Part shown: in pieces, positions 55,326 through 63,148 of the stretch
Layout: the number at the start of each line of letters is the position of its first letter
Numbering within the stretch: position 1 is the first letter of the stretch
DNA from: Marivita sp046591575
GTDB taxonomy: Bacteria; Pseudomonadota; Alphaproteobacteria; Rhodobacterales; Rhodobacteraceae
DNA length: 64,000 nt
NCBI RefSeq assembly: GCF_046591575.1
Contig: NZ_JBIQWA010000002.1
Span: 310,001-374,000 of the forward strand
Direction: 5' to 3'
Notes under the pieces: generated by a model
Databases searched by the model: none
What the model saw: the letters and a program-made list of their open reading frames with translations, nothing else
What the model was told of the DNA's origin: nothing
Translations under genes and position numbers: made by a program

Positions 55326-56033
55326 ATGTCTATTGTTTCAAACCTAGATGTCATGACATTGTTCAGTACCTGCCTGTCCGGCCTGGCCGAGCGGGGTGTT
55401 TCGGTTCACGAGTCGTCGGATTTTGCGCAATGTGAGCAGCGGATGACGGCTATTGGCAAAGCCGGGTTCACGCCCATGTTGTCATCTGACTTTAACGATC
55501 TGTCCAAGGATCATGCCGGCTGGCTGATCCTGCATCGGGACGGGCGGGATATCGGCGGCGTGGCGGCGCGGCTTGACAGCTTGAACCGCGAAAGCCTGTC
55601 AGAGTTTTGGGCCCGCAGCTATGGTCGGATGTATAACGGATCGGGTGCGTTGAAGATGTCGCGCAATTGCGATGAAATTGCGGGCAAAGTCATGTATATG
55701 GGCGAGTTTTTCATTGCCAAAGAGGCGCGGGGGTCGCGGCATCTTTTGTCGCTTTTCACACATTTGTTGTTTGCTTATGCCGCGCTGCGCTGGCAGCCGG
55801 ATTGGCTATATGCCTTTGTGCGCGCCGATGATGTGCGGTTGGGCTACGCATCGGAATACGGGTTCACCCGGCAATATCCCGGCGTTCATTTGTGGGACAA
55901 ACGGCCAAAGGGGCGTGCCGAAGGCGAGTATCTTGTGGCGCTTCCGGCCGGGGATTTGATGCGTATGGCTCAGTTCTTCAGGGAACGGCCTTCGTGTCTT
56001 TTGGGCGTGGATTCGCTCAAAAGGGTCGAGTAA
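55326..56033 (+). CDS. hypothetical GNAT-like protein
   Basis: A 235-residue protein. The core GWLILHRDGRDIGGVAARLD, MGEFFIAKEARGSRHLLSLF and YAFVRADDVRLGYASEYGFTR resembles the acetyl-CoA acyltransferase (GNAT) fold, but no firm family is recognised. ATG 55326 has GTGGAGG upstream. Its last 64 nt overlap the end of the oppositely transcribed XRE regulator gene. Confidence 0.65.
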   Translation: MSIVSNLDVMTLFSTCLSGLAERGVSVHESSDFAQCEQRMTAIGKAGFTPMLSSDFNDLSKDHAGWLILHRDGRDIGGVAARLDSLNRESLSEFWARSYGRMYNGSGALKMSRNCDEIAGKVMYMGEFFIAKEARGSRHLLSLFTHLLFAYAALRWQPDWLYAFVRADDVRLGYASEYGFTRQYPGVHLWDKRPKGRAEGEYLVALPAGDLMRMAQFFRERPSCLLGVDSLKRVE

Positions 56034-56779
56034 TTCAGGACATAAGGCTGCCCGAAGGCGTCGGTCACGGGCAGCATCAACCGCACAAAGCTGATCTCAA
56101 GCGGCGCGTCGAGTTCGGGCAATTCGACGACGCGCGTCTGCTGCGAGATCATGCCTACGCCGGAATGAGAGACAGAGCGGATATGTGTGTTCAGCTCTTG
56201 CAGGTCCACATCATTCAAAGAGGCGAGAAACCGTTCCATCCGCTCGTTTGCGCTTGATCCCAATGTCGCGGCAGACAGACCAAGGGGGCCGACATGTTGA
56301 ACACCCGGAATAGAGCCGTCGGCTTCGGCGGGTTTGATAAGGTCGACATGCGGCGTCAGCTCTGCGCATTGGGCCAGGTCGCCGCCGGTTTCTTTCCACC
56401 ATGCGATGATCGAATCCATCGTCGGACGATCGCTCACCGCGTCGAGGGATTTTTCCGCCGCTTTGAAGATCGCGGACATCAGACGTGCGGCCTGTTGGTC
56501 GACATCCTGCAGGGGAAGAACCTGAAAGTCTTTGGCCAGATGGTGTTTGGGATCGCGCAACAGCACCTCGACCGGCACGTCCAGAGCGTTGGCCAGACGC
56601 AGCGGGACGGCCATATTAGGCAAGGTGGTGCCGTTCAGGATGCTGGCGACCTGTTCGGCATCGTCAAAGCCCGCGCGCTGTGACAGTTCGGCGGGGGTCA
56701 TCCCATGCCGATCAAGCATCTGCTCTATGTTGGTTTTGAAGTTCTTCAGGACCGTTTCGTCAGAATGTGTCGCGTGCAT
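55970..56779 (-). CDS. XRE-family HTH transcriptional regulator
   Basis: A 269-residue regulator with an N-terminal helix-turn-helix (about 12-65; MLDRHGMTPAELSQRAGFDDAEQ and NMAVPLRLANALDVPVEVLL) and a C-terminal sensor-like region of unknown ligand (LNTHIRSVSHSGVGMISQQTRVVELP). Start 56779 has TGAGG upstream. Its 3' end overlaps the GNAT-like gene by 64 nt in a tail-to-tail arrangement, which is unusual for two real genes. Confidence 0.85.
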   Translation of the reverse strand: MHATHSDETVLKNFKTNIEQMLDRHGMTPAELSQRAGFDDAEQVASILNGTTLPNMAVPLRLANALDVPVEVLLRDPKHHLAKDFQVLPLQDVDQQAARLMSAIFKAAEKSLDAVSDRPTMDSIIAWWKETGGDLAQCAELTPHVDLIKPAEADGSIPGVQHVGPLGLSAATLGSSANERMERFLASLNDVDLQELNTHIRSVSHSGVGMISQQTRVVELPELDAPLEISFVRLMLPVTDAFGQPYVLNYSTLLSESTPKRHEGRSLKN

Positions 56780-56975
56780 GTGGTGCCTCAGGCGCAATCA
56801 TGCGCAAGCCTCTATCAGCTTTTTCGCAATCGCGCTATGCGCGTGTATGATCCCGGCAGAATGTCGTTGCGTTAGGCGCGCGGCCCGGCGGGCGCTGGCT
56901 GATCACGGGGGTTTGGGTTGGCATTGCGCCGGGCAAGCCATAGGTAAAGCCCAAAGCGGTAACCATGAGGGCAGG

Positions 56976-57797
56976 ATGATGCGCAATCTGTTGGCGACGG
57001 CAATCACCGGCATGACCTTTGCAATATGGACCGGTCTCGCCCAGGCCCAAAGCACGGATGAGCTGTTGGAGGCGCTGGGTGTACCGCAGATCGTCGATGT
57101 TATGCGGGATGAAGGCATCGTCTATGGCGATACTCTTGCGGCGGATATGGTGCCTGGTGGCAGCACCCCGTCCTGGGACGCCACGGTTGCGCGGATCTAC
57201 GATGAAGACCGCATGTTCGAAACCGTGCGTCAGACATTCAGTACCGAATTCGGCGATGCGGATTTAGAGCCGTTGCTGGCCTTTTTCACATCCGAAACCG
57301 GGCAGCAGATCGTGGGTCTGGAACTTAGCGCGCGCACCGCGATGCGCGATCAAGAGATCGAAGACGCCGCCCGCGCGGCCTTTCGCGATCTGGAGGGGAC
57401 CGAATCCGAGACGCTCGCCATGATATCGGAATTTGTCGATACAAATGATCTGGTCGAGGCAAACCTCGTCGGCTCGCTTAACGCCAATTACATGTTCTAT
57501 CTTGGATTGGTCGATGGCGGGGCGTTGGATATGTCGGAACAGGATATTCTGACCGAGGTCTGGTCGTCTGAGCCGCAAACCCGGTCGGATACACGCGAAT
57601 GGGTTTATGCGTTTTTGCTGATGGCGTACCGCCCCTTGGCCGACGGCGTGGTCGAAGACTATACCGAATTGTCCAAAACAGATCCCGGACGCGCCTTGAA
57701 CCGGGCCTTGTTTGCAGGGTTCAACAAGATGTATGATGACATTTCATATGCGCTTGGGCGGGCGGTTGCGCGCCAGATGCAGGTTCAAGAGCTTTGA
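56976..57797 (+). CDS. DUF2059 domain exported protein
   Basis: A 273-residue protein with a signal peptide (MMRNLLATAITGMTFAIWTGLAQA) and a DUF2059-like helical region (QTFSTEFGDADLEPLLAFFTSETGQQI). Function unknown. It begins at ATG 56976 (or 56979). The UUCG-loop terminator at 57856 is 58 nt after its stop. Confidence 0.78.
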   Translation: MMRNLLATAITGMTFAIWTGLAQAQSTDELLEALGVPQIVDVMRDEGIVYGDTLAADMVPGGSTPSWDATVARIYDEDRMFETVRQTFSTEFGDADLEPLLAFFTSETGQQIVGLELSARTAMRDQEIEDAARAAFRDLEGTESETLAMISEFVDTNDLVEANLVGSLNANYMFYLGLVDGGALDMSEQDILTEVWSSEPQTRSDTREWVYAFLLMAYRPLADGVVEDYTELSKTDPGRALNRALFAGFNKMYDDISYALGRAVARQMQVQEL

Positions 57798-57855
57798 CCC
57801 CCCCAAACCCGTTGACAAACGGGTCTGCGCGCCGCATAAGCCGCGCACGGCAAGA

Positions 57856-57883
57856 CGGGGCTTCGGTCCCGCTTTTGTTTTTT
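57856..57883 (+). terminator. rho-independent terminator before rplU
   Basis: CGGGGC TTCG GTCCCG (57856-57871) is a stable stem with a TTCG tetraloop, followed by CTTTTGTTTTTT. It probably ends the DUF2059 transcript; since it lies 103 nt before rplU an attenuator role is also possible. Confidence 0.75.
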
Positions 57884-57986
57884 GTAGACACAACGTTCTG
57901 AAACAGAGCGCGCTGTCCGAGGTGGGAATGCCCAGAAACGCCGGGAAACCGGGGCCAAAGGATGCGGATGACAAAGGAAAGACACG

Positions 57987-58640
57987 ATGTTCGCGGTGAT
58001 GAAAACCGGCGGCAAGCAGTACAAGGTCCAATCGGGCGACACACTGCGCGTCGAAAAACTGGCTGCCGATGCAGGCGAGAAAGTCCAGTTCAATGAAATT
58101 CTGATGGTTGGTGGCGACAAGGTTGTCGTTGGGGCCCCCTTGGTGGATGGCGCTGCTGTTCAGGCCGAGGTTGTGGACCAGATCAAAGGCGACAAGGTCA
58201 TCAACTTCGTCAAGCGCCGCCGCAAGCACAGCTCGAAGCGGACCGTGGGTCATCGTCAGCAACTGACGCTGTTGCGCGTGACAGACATTCTTGAATCGGG
58301 CGCGGACAAGTCGGGCGTCAAGGCGGCCGTGGGTGCGGGCTCTGTATCCGGTGCGGCTGTTACGGCAGCGGCCCCGAAAAAGACCGCGCCGAAAGCTGAA
58401 AAAGCGGCTCCGAAAGCAGAGGCACCTGCCGCTGCGTCTGGCGCAGACGATCTCAAGCAATTGTCCGGCGTCGGCCCCGCACTTGAAAAGAAACTGCACG
58501 ACGCAGGCGTTACATCCTTTGCGCAAATCGCAGCATGGACAGACGCGGACGTCGAGGAATTTGGCGAGAAACTGTCGTTCAAAGGCCGGATCGAGCGTGA
58601 AGGCTGGATCGAACAGGCCAAAGAACTGGCATCGAAGTAA
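57987..58640 (+). CDS. rplU: 50S ribosomal protein L21 with helix-hairpin-helix extension
   Basis: A 217-residue L21. Residues 1-103 are the normal ribosomal domain (MFAVMKTGGKQYKV ... KRRRKHSSKRTVGHRQ). An Ala/Lys/Pro linker (about 105-150) leads to a C-terminal domain (about 153-217) with LKQLSGVGPALEKKLHDAGV and EREGWIEQAKELAS, a helix-hairpin-helix type. Typical L21 is about 103 residues, so the extension doubles the protein. Extensions of this kind are known in Rhodobacterales L21. It precedes rpmA. Confidence 0.95.
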   Translation: MFAVMKTGGKQYKVQSGDTLRVEKLAADAGEKVQFNEILMVGGDKVVVGAPLVDGAAVQAEVVDQIKGDKVINFVKRRRKHSSKRTVGHRQQLTLLRVTDILESGADKSGVKAAVGAGSVSGAAVTAAAPKKTAPKAEKAAPKAEAPAAASGADDLKQLSGVGPALEKKLHDAGVTSFAQIAAWTDADVEEFGEKLSFKGRIEREGWIEQAKELASK

Positions 58641-58653
58641 GGAGACCTGACCT

Positions 58654-58923
58654 ATGGCACATAAAAAAGCAGGCGGTTCATCCCGCAACGGTCGCGACTC
58701 TGCCGGACGCCGTCTTGGCGTCAAACTCTACGGTGGCCAGTCCGCGATTCCCGGCAACATAATCGTGCGTCAGCGCGGCACAAAGTTCTGGCCGGGCGAA
58801 GGCGTGGGCATGGGCAAGGATCACACGATCTTTTCCACCGTCGACGGCAACGTAACCTTCCACAAGGGCCTCAAGGGCCGTACCTTTATTTCGGTTCTTC
58901 CAGTGGCGGAGGCCGCCGAGTAA
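58654..58923 (+). CDS. rpmA: 50S ribosomal protein L27
   Basis: An 89-residue ribosomal protein near the peptidyl-transferase centre. The N-terminus AHKKAGGSSRNGRDSAGRRLGVK and GNIIVRQRGTKFWPG are the L27 signature. It follows rplU by 13 nt in the standard rplU-rpmA-obgE order and is followed by a strong terminator. Confidence 0.98.
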   Translation: MAHKKAGGSSRNGRDSAGRRLGVKLYGGQSAIPGNIIVRQRGTKFWPGEGVGMGKDHTIFSTVDGNVTFHKGLKGRTFISVLPVAEAAE

Positions 58924-58948
58924 GCCGACCTTAAGGTTTTGACAAAAC

Positions 58949-58982
58949 AAAGGGGATCGGCGGAACCGCCGGTCCTCTTTTT
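58949..58982 (+). terminator. strong rho-independent terminator after rpmA
   Basis: A stem of about 15 bp: AAAGGGGATCGGCGG (58949-58963), loop AA, CCGCCGGTCCTCTTT, ending in a T run to 58982. It ends the rplU-rpmA transcript, so obgE may need another promoter. Confidence 0.9.
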
Positions 58983-59029
58983 CGTTCGGGAAGGGGGCCC
59001 GTTCTATGTCTGCGATGAGGAGAGAGCGG

Positions 59030-59572
59030 ATGAGTTTGGATAGCACTGTCACACTGCAACCTGTTATAGATACAGAGCGGTTCGTGTTGCGGCCTTTGCA
59101 AGTTTCGGATGTCGGTCTGATCGAGCATTACACAAGCGACAAGCGCGTGGCGGGTATGACCAGCTCGATACCGCACCCGCTTCCGCCGGGTGCTTGCCAG
59201 GCGTTTGTAGACCGTGCCCAGGCCCCGGACCGCGATGAGGATGTGTGGGCTATTGATGGCACTCAGGCAGGCGGACCCGAGGTGATGGGGGTGATTTCAC
59301 TGCAACGCATGGATCGCAACCAATCGGAAATCGGGTATTGGGTGGCACCGCCGTTCTGGAACACCGGGCTTGCCTCGGATGCGGTCAAGGCGTTGGTGGC
59401 TGCCAATCCGCTGAACAACAAAACCATCTTTGCCAGCGTGTTTCAGGACAATCCGGCCTCGGCCCGTGTGCTGACCCATTGCGGCTTTGAATATATCGGC
59501 GATGCGGAATCCTTTTCCGTCGCGCGCAACGCAACCGTCCAAACCTGGACCTACCTGAAACGTATGGGCTGA
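59030..59572 (+). CDS. GNAT family N-acetyltransferase (RimJ/RimL-like)
   Basis: A 180-residue acetyltransferase. FVLRPLQVSDVGLIEHYTSDKRVA and the acetyl-CoA region GYWVAPPFWNTGLASDAVKALV followed by NPASARVLTHCGFEYIG fit the RimJ/RimL type. The ATG at 59030 was chosen because AGGAGAG lies 6 nt upstream; an earlier ATG at 59006 has no ribosome site. It sits between rpmA and obgE, as commonly seen in Rhodobacterales. Confidence 0.87.
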   Translation: MSLDSTVTLQPVIDTERFVLRPLQVSDVGLIEHYTSDKRVAGMTSSIPHPLPPGACQAFVDRAQAPDRDEDVWAIDGTQAGGPEVMGVISLQRMDRNQSEIGYWVAPPFWNTGLASDAVKALVAANPLNNKTIFASVFQDNPASARVLTHCGFEYIGDAESFSVARNATVQTWTYLKRMG

Positions 59573-59624
59573 CGCGCGGCTTCAAATTCTGTAGACCGCG
59601 TGCAATCTGATCAAAGGCATACAC

Positions 59625-60659
59625 ATGAAGTTCCTCGATCTTTGCAAGGTCTACATCCGTTCCGGCGCGGGCGGGAATGGCTGCATCAGTTTCCGCCGCG
59701 AGAAATACATCGAATATGGTGGTCCCGATGGCGGTGACGGTGGACGCGGCGGCGATGTTTGGGTCGAAGCGGTCGATGGCCTGAACACGTTGATTGATTT
59801 TCGCTACCAGCAGCATTTCTTTGCCGACAATGGCCGCCCCGGTGCCGGCCGCCAGCGCACGGGCGCGGATGGCAAGGACATTGTTCTCAAGGTTCCGGTG
59901 GGCACCGAAATTCTGGATGAAGACGAAGAGACCGTGCTGGCCGATCTGACCGAACTGGGCCAGCGTGTTTTGCTGGCCAAGGGGGGAAATGGCGGCTGGG
60001 GTAACCTGCATTTCAAAACCTCGACCAATCAGGCCCCGCGCCGGGCCAATCCGGGGCAAGAGGGCGTGGAGCGCACGATTTGGCTGCGGCTCAAACTGAT
60101 CGCGGATGTGGGGCTTTTGGGCCTGCCCAACGCGGGAAAATCTACCTTTTTGGCCGCGACGTCCAATGCGCGGCCTAAAGTGGCGGATTATCCTTTCACC
60201 ACGCTGCACCCCAATCTCGGGGTTGTTGGCGTCGATGACGCCGAATTTGTCGTCGCCGATATTCCGGGGTTGATCGAAGGCGCGCACGAGGGCCGGGGGC
60301 TGGGGGATCTGTTTCTTGGTCATGTGGAACGCTGCGCCGCGCTGTTGCATCTTGTGGATGGAACATCCGGCACCCTGCTTGACGACTATCAGACGATCAT
60401 TGATGAATTGCAGGCCTACGGGGCGGGGCTCGCGGACAAGCCGCGCATCACCGTGTTGAACAAGATCGACGCGCTTGACGACGAAGAACGCGCCTTTCTG
60501 AAAGAAGAGCTGGAAGACAAGGCCGGTCACGAGGTCATGCTGATGTCCGCCGTTTCAAAAGAAGGGCTGACCGAGGTGCTGCGCGCATTGCGCCAATACG
60601 TCAAAACCAGCCGCAAACGCGAAATCGAAACCGAGGAGACGGACCCTTGGCAACCCTGA
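59625..60659 (+). CDS. obgE: GTPase ObgE/CgtA
   Basis: A 344-residue Obg GTPase acting in 50S subunit assembly and stress response. Obg fold: residues 1-158 with Gly-rich loops (GAGGNGCISFRREKY; GPDGGDGGRGGDV). GTPase: GLPNAGKSTFLAATS (P-loop), DIPGLIEGAHEGRGLG (switch II), NKID. It lacks a C-terminal OCT domain. The start of proB lies inside its last 13 nt. Confidence 0.96.
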   Translation: MKFLDLCKVYIRSGAGGNGCISFRREKYIEYGGPDGGDGGRGGDVWVEAVDGLNTLIDFRYQQHFFADNGRPGAGRQRTGADGKDIVLKVPVGTEILDEDEETVLADLTELGQRVLLAKGGNGGWGNLHFKTSTNQAPRRANPGQEGVERTIWLRLKLIADVGLLGLPNAGKSTFLAATSNARPKVADYPFTTLHPNLGVVGVDDAEFVVADIPGLIEGAHEGRGLGDLFLGHVERCAALLHLVDGTSGTLLDDYQTIIDELQAYGAGLADKPRITVLNKIDALDDEERAFLKEELEDKAGHEVMLMSAVSKEGLTEVLRALRQYVKTSRKREIETEETDPWQP

Positions 60660-61753
60660 GCGACGCGCGTCGGCTGGTTGTCAAAATCGGGTCGGCACTT
60701 CTGGTGGACGCCGCCGATGGCTCTTTGCGCCGCGATTGGCTGGTGTCCTTGGCGCAGGATGTGGCGCGGATCAAATCCCGCGGAACGGACGTCATCCTGG
60801 TGTCCTCGGGGTCTATCGCCCTCGGGCGCGGTGTTCTGAACTTGCCGCCTTCCGTGCTGCCGCTTGAACAATCGCAGGCCGCTGCCGCTGTCGGCCAGAT
60901 CCGGTTGGCGCGGGCCTATGAAGAGGCGCTTGCGCCCCATGATCTGACCACCGCACAGGTGCTCGTCACACTGGAAGACAGCACCAATCGCCGTCGTTAT
61001 CTGAACAGTCGCGCCACCCTGGAAACCCTGGTCGGGTTTGGCGTGGTGCCGATTGTCAATGAAAACGACACGGTTGCGACCGATGAAATTCGCTATGGCG
61101 ACAATGACCGACTGGCGGCGCAGGTGGCAGCGACGGTCGGAGCGGATCAATTGATCCTGCTGTCGGATGTTGATGGCTTTTACAGCGCCAATCCCATGCA
61201 CGACCCCACTGCGATGCATTTTCCAATCATCGACTCGATCACACCTGAAATTGAAGCGATGGCCGGCGATGCGGGATCGGGGCTGTCGAAAGGCGGGATG
61301 AAGACCAAAATCATGGCGGCAAAAACCGCCACAATGTCTGGCTGTGCGATGGCCATCACCGAAGGATCGTCGCTGCATCCGCTGCAAGCTTTGGAAGATG
61401 GCGCGCGCGCCACATGGTTTACACCGCAACTGGACCCGCACGCAGCCCGAAAACGGTGGATTGCGTCAATGAAACCTCAGGGCACGTTACGGGTCGATGA
61501 GGGGGCCGCGCGGGCGTTGCAACGCGGCACGTCGCTTTTGCCACCCGGTATCGTGGGGGTGTCCGGAACCTTTGGGCGGGGTGATCCCGTCGCGATCGCG
61601 GATGCGACAGGGCGCGAACTGGGGTTCGGTCTGACGCGCTATACCGCAACCGAAGCGCAGGCCATCAAGGGGCATAACTCGGCCGAGATCGAGGAAATTC
61701 TGGGCTATCCCGGACGTGCCGTGGTAATACATCGCGATGATATGGCGATTTGA
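60647..61753 (+). CDS. proB: glutamate 5-kinase
   Basis: A 368-residue enzyme for the first step of proline synthesis. The kinase domain (about 1-255) shows VKIGSALLVD, NENDTVATDEIRYGDNDRLAAQVA and LLSDVDGFY; the C-terminal PUA domain (about 275-368) includes LRVDEGAARAL. The start is TTG at 60647, overlapping obgE by 13 nt with GAGGAG upstream. proB-proA follows as an operon. Confidence 0.96.
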   Translation: MATLSDARRLVVKIGSALLVDAADGSLRRDWLVSLAQDVARIKSRGTDVILVSSGSIALGRGVLNLPPSVLPLEQSQAAAAVGQIRLARAYEEALAPHDLTTAQVLVTLEDSTNRRRYLNSRATLETLVGFGVVPIVNENDTVATDEIRYGDNDRLAAQVAATVGADQLILLSDVDGFYSANPMHDPTAMHFPIIDSITPEIEAMAGDAGSGLSKGGMKTKIMAAKTATMSGCAMAITEGSSLHPLQALEDGARATWFTPQLDPHAARKRWIASMKPQGTLRVDEGAARALQRGTSLLPPGIVGVSGTFGRGDPVAIADATGRELGFGLTRYTATEAQAIKGHNSAEIEEILGYPGRAVVIHRDDMAI

Positions 61754-61803
61754 TCGCCGCAAGAGCACGACCGACCCGCTGACACTGCTGAAAGGCCAAA
61801 ACG

Positions 61804-63069
61804 ATGAAAGACCTGACAGATATTCCTGCGCTGATTCAAGATTTGGGATCGCGCGCCAAAGCCGCGGCCCACATGTTGGCGTTTGCGCCGGCGCAGCAAA
61901 AGAAAGACGCCTTGCTTGCGGCGGCTGACGCGGTCTGGGCGCAGCGCAAGGACATCATCGCCGCCAATGCGCAAGACCTTAAGTATGGTCGCGACAAAGG
62001 CCTGAGCGATGCGATGATGGATCGTTTGTTGCTGGATGAACCGCGCGTGAAAGCGATCGTCGACGGTCTGACCGCCGTGGCCGAACAAGACGATCCCGTG
62101 GGCGCGGTGATGGACGAATGGGACCGTCCAAATGGGCTGCATATCCAACGCATCCGCACGCCGCTAGGGGTGATCGGCGTGATCTACGAATCCCGCCCCA
62201 ATGTCACGGCGGATGCCGGTGCGCTTTGTTTGAAAGCGGGAAATGCGGTGATTCTGCGCGGTGGATCTGAGAGCTTTCATTCGTCGACCGCGATCCATGC
62301 CTGTCTGGTTGCGGGCCTGCGCGCCGCCGGTTTGCCCGAAGACGCGATTCAGCTGGTGCCGACACGGGATCGCGCGGCGGTGAGCGAATTGCTGACCATG
62401 ACCGATTATGTGGATGTGATTGTTCCGCGCGGCGGCAAGGGGCTTGTCGGGCTGGTACAGCGCGAGGCGCGCGTGCCGGTCTTTGCGCATCTGGAAGGCA
62501 TTGTTCATATCTATGTCGATAAAGACGCGGATCCGGTCAAAAGCCTTAACGTGATCCTGAATGCCAAAACCCGGCGGACCGGAATTTGCGGCGCGGCTGA
62601 ATGTTTGTTGATCCACAAGGATGTCGTGGACACCATTGGTCAAGGTGTCATTCGCGCCTTGATTGATGCCGGGGTCGAAATGCGTGTGGATCAGGCGCTG
62701 CTGGCCATCGAGGGCACTGTTGAAGCCAGCGAAAGCGACTGGGGCTGCGAATATCTTGACAGCATTCTTGCAGCAAAAGTGGTAGACGATGCGGATGCCG
62801 CGATTGTGCATATCAATCGGTTCAGTTCGAACCACACCGATTGCATCCTGACCGAGGACGACGCGACCGCGGCTCGGTTTTTTGAACGGATCGACAGTGC
62901 GATTCTGATGCGCAATGCGTCGACCCAGTTTGCCGATGGCGGGGAATTTGGCATGGGGGCCGAGATTGGGATCGCAACCGGAAAGATGCATGCGCGCGGT
63001 CCGGTCGGGGCACAACAACTGACCAGTTTCAAATACATCGTCGTGGGGGATGGCGCGACCCGCAGCTGA
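61804..63069 (+). CDS. proA: gamma-glutamyl phosphate reductase
   Basis: A 421-residue NADPH-dependent enzyme for the second step of proline synthesis. The aldehyde-dehydrogenase-like fold shows GVIGVIYESRPNVTADA and LKAGNAVILRGGSES; the catalytic cysteine is in RRTGICGAAECLL. It begins 50 nt after proB with an ATG at 61804. The product cyclises to be reduced by ProC, which is not in the window. Confidence 0.96.
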   Translation: MKDLTDIPALIQDLGSRAKAAAHMLAFAPAQQKKDALLAAADAVWAQRKDIIAANAQDLKYGRDKGLSDAMMDRLLLDEPRVKAIVDGLTAVAEQDDPVGAVMDEWDRPNGLHIQRIRTPLGVIGVIYESRPNVTADAGALCLKAGNAVILRGGSESFHSSTAIHACLVAGLRAAGLPEDAIQLVPTRDRAAVSELLTMTDYVDVIVPRGGKGLVGLVQREARVPVFAHLEGIVHIYVDKDADPVKSLNVILNAKTRRTGICGAAECLLIHKDVVDTIGQGVIRALIDAGVEMRVDQALLAIEGTVEASESDWGCEYLDSILAAKVVDDADAAIVHINRFSSNHTDCILTEDDATAARFFERIDSAILMRNASTQFADGGEFGMGAEIGIATGKMHARGPVGAQQLTSFKYIVVGDGATRS

Positions 63070-63148
63070 GGGGTTGCCGCCGGGAAATTGGCCTGTTACC
63101 TGAGCGTGAATAATCCGACCCTTTCGCTCGGAAACTCGTGAGGCAGCG

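Noticed and set aside
59385..60530. 381-codon minus-strand frame opposite obgE
   Set aside because: obgE carries complete GTPase motifs on plus; shadow frame.
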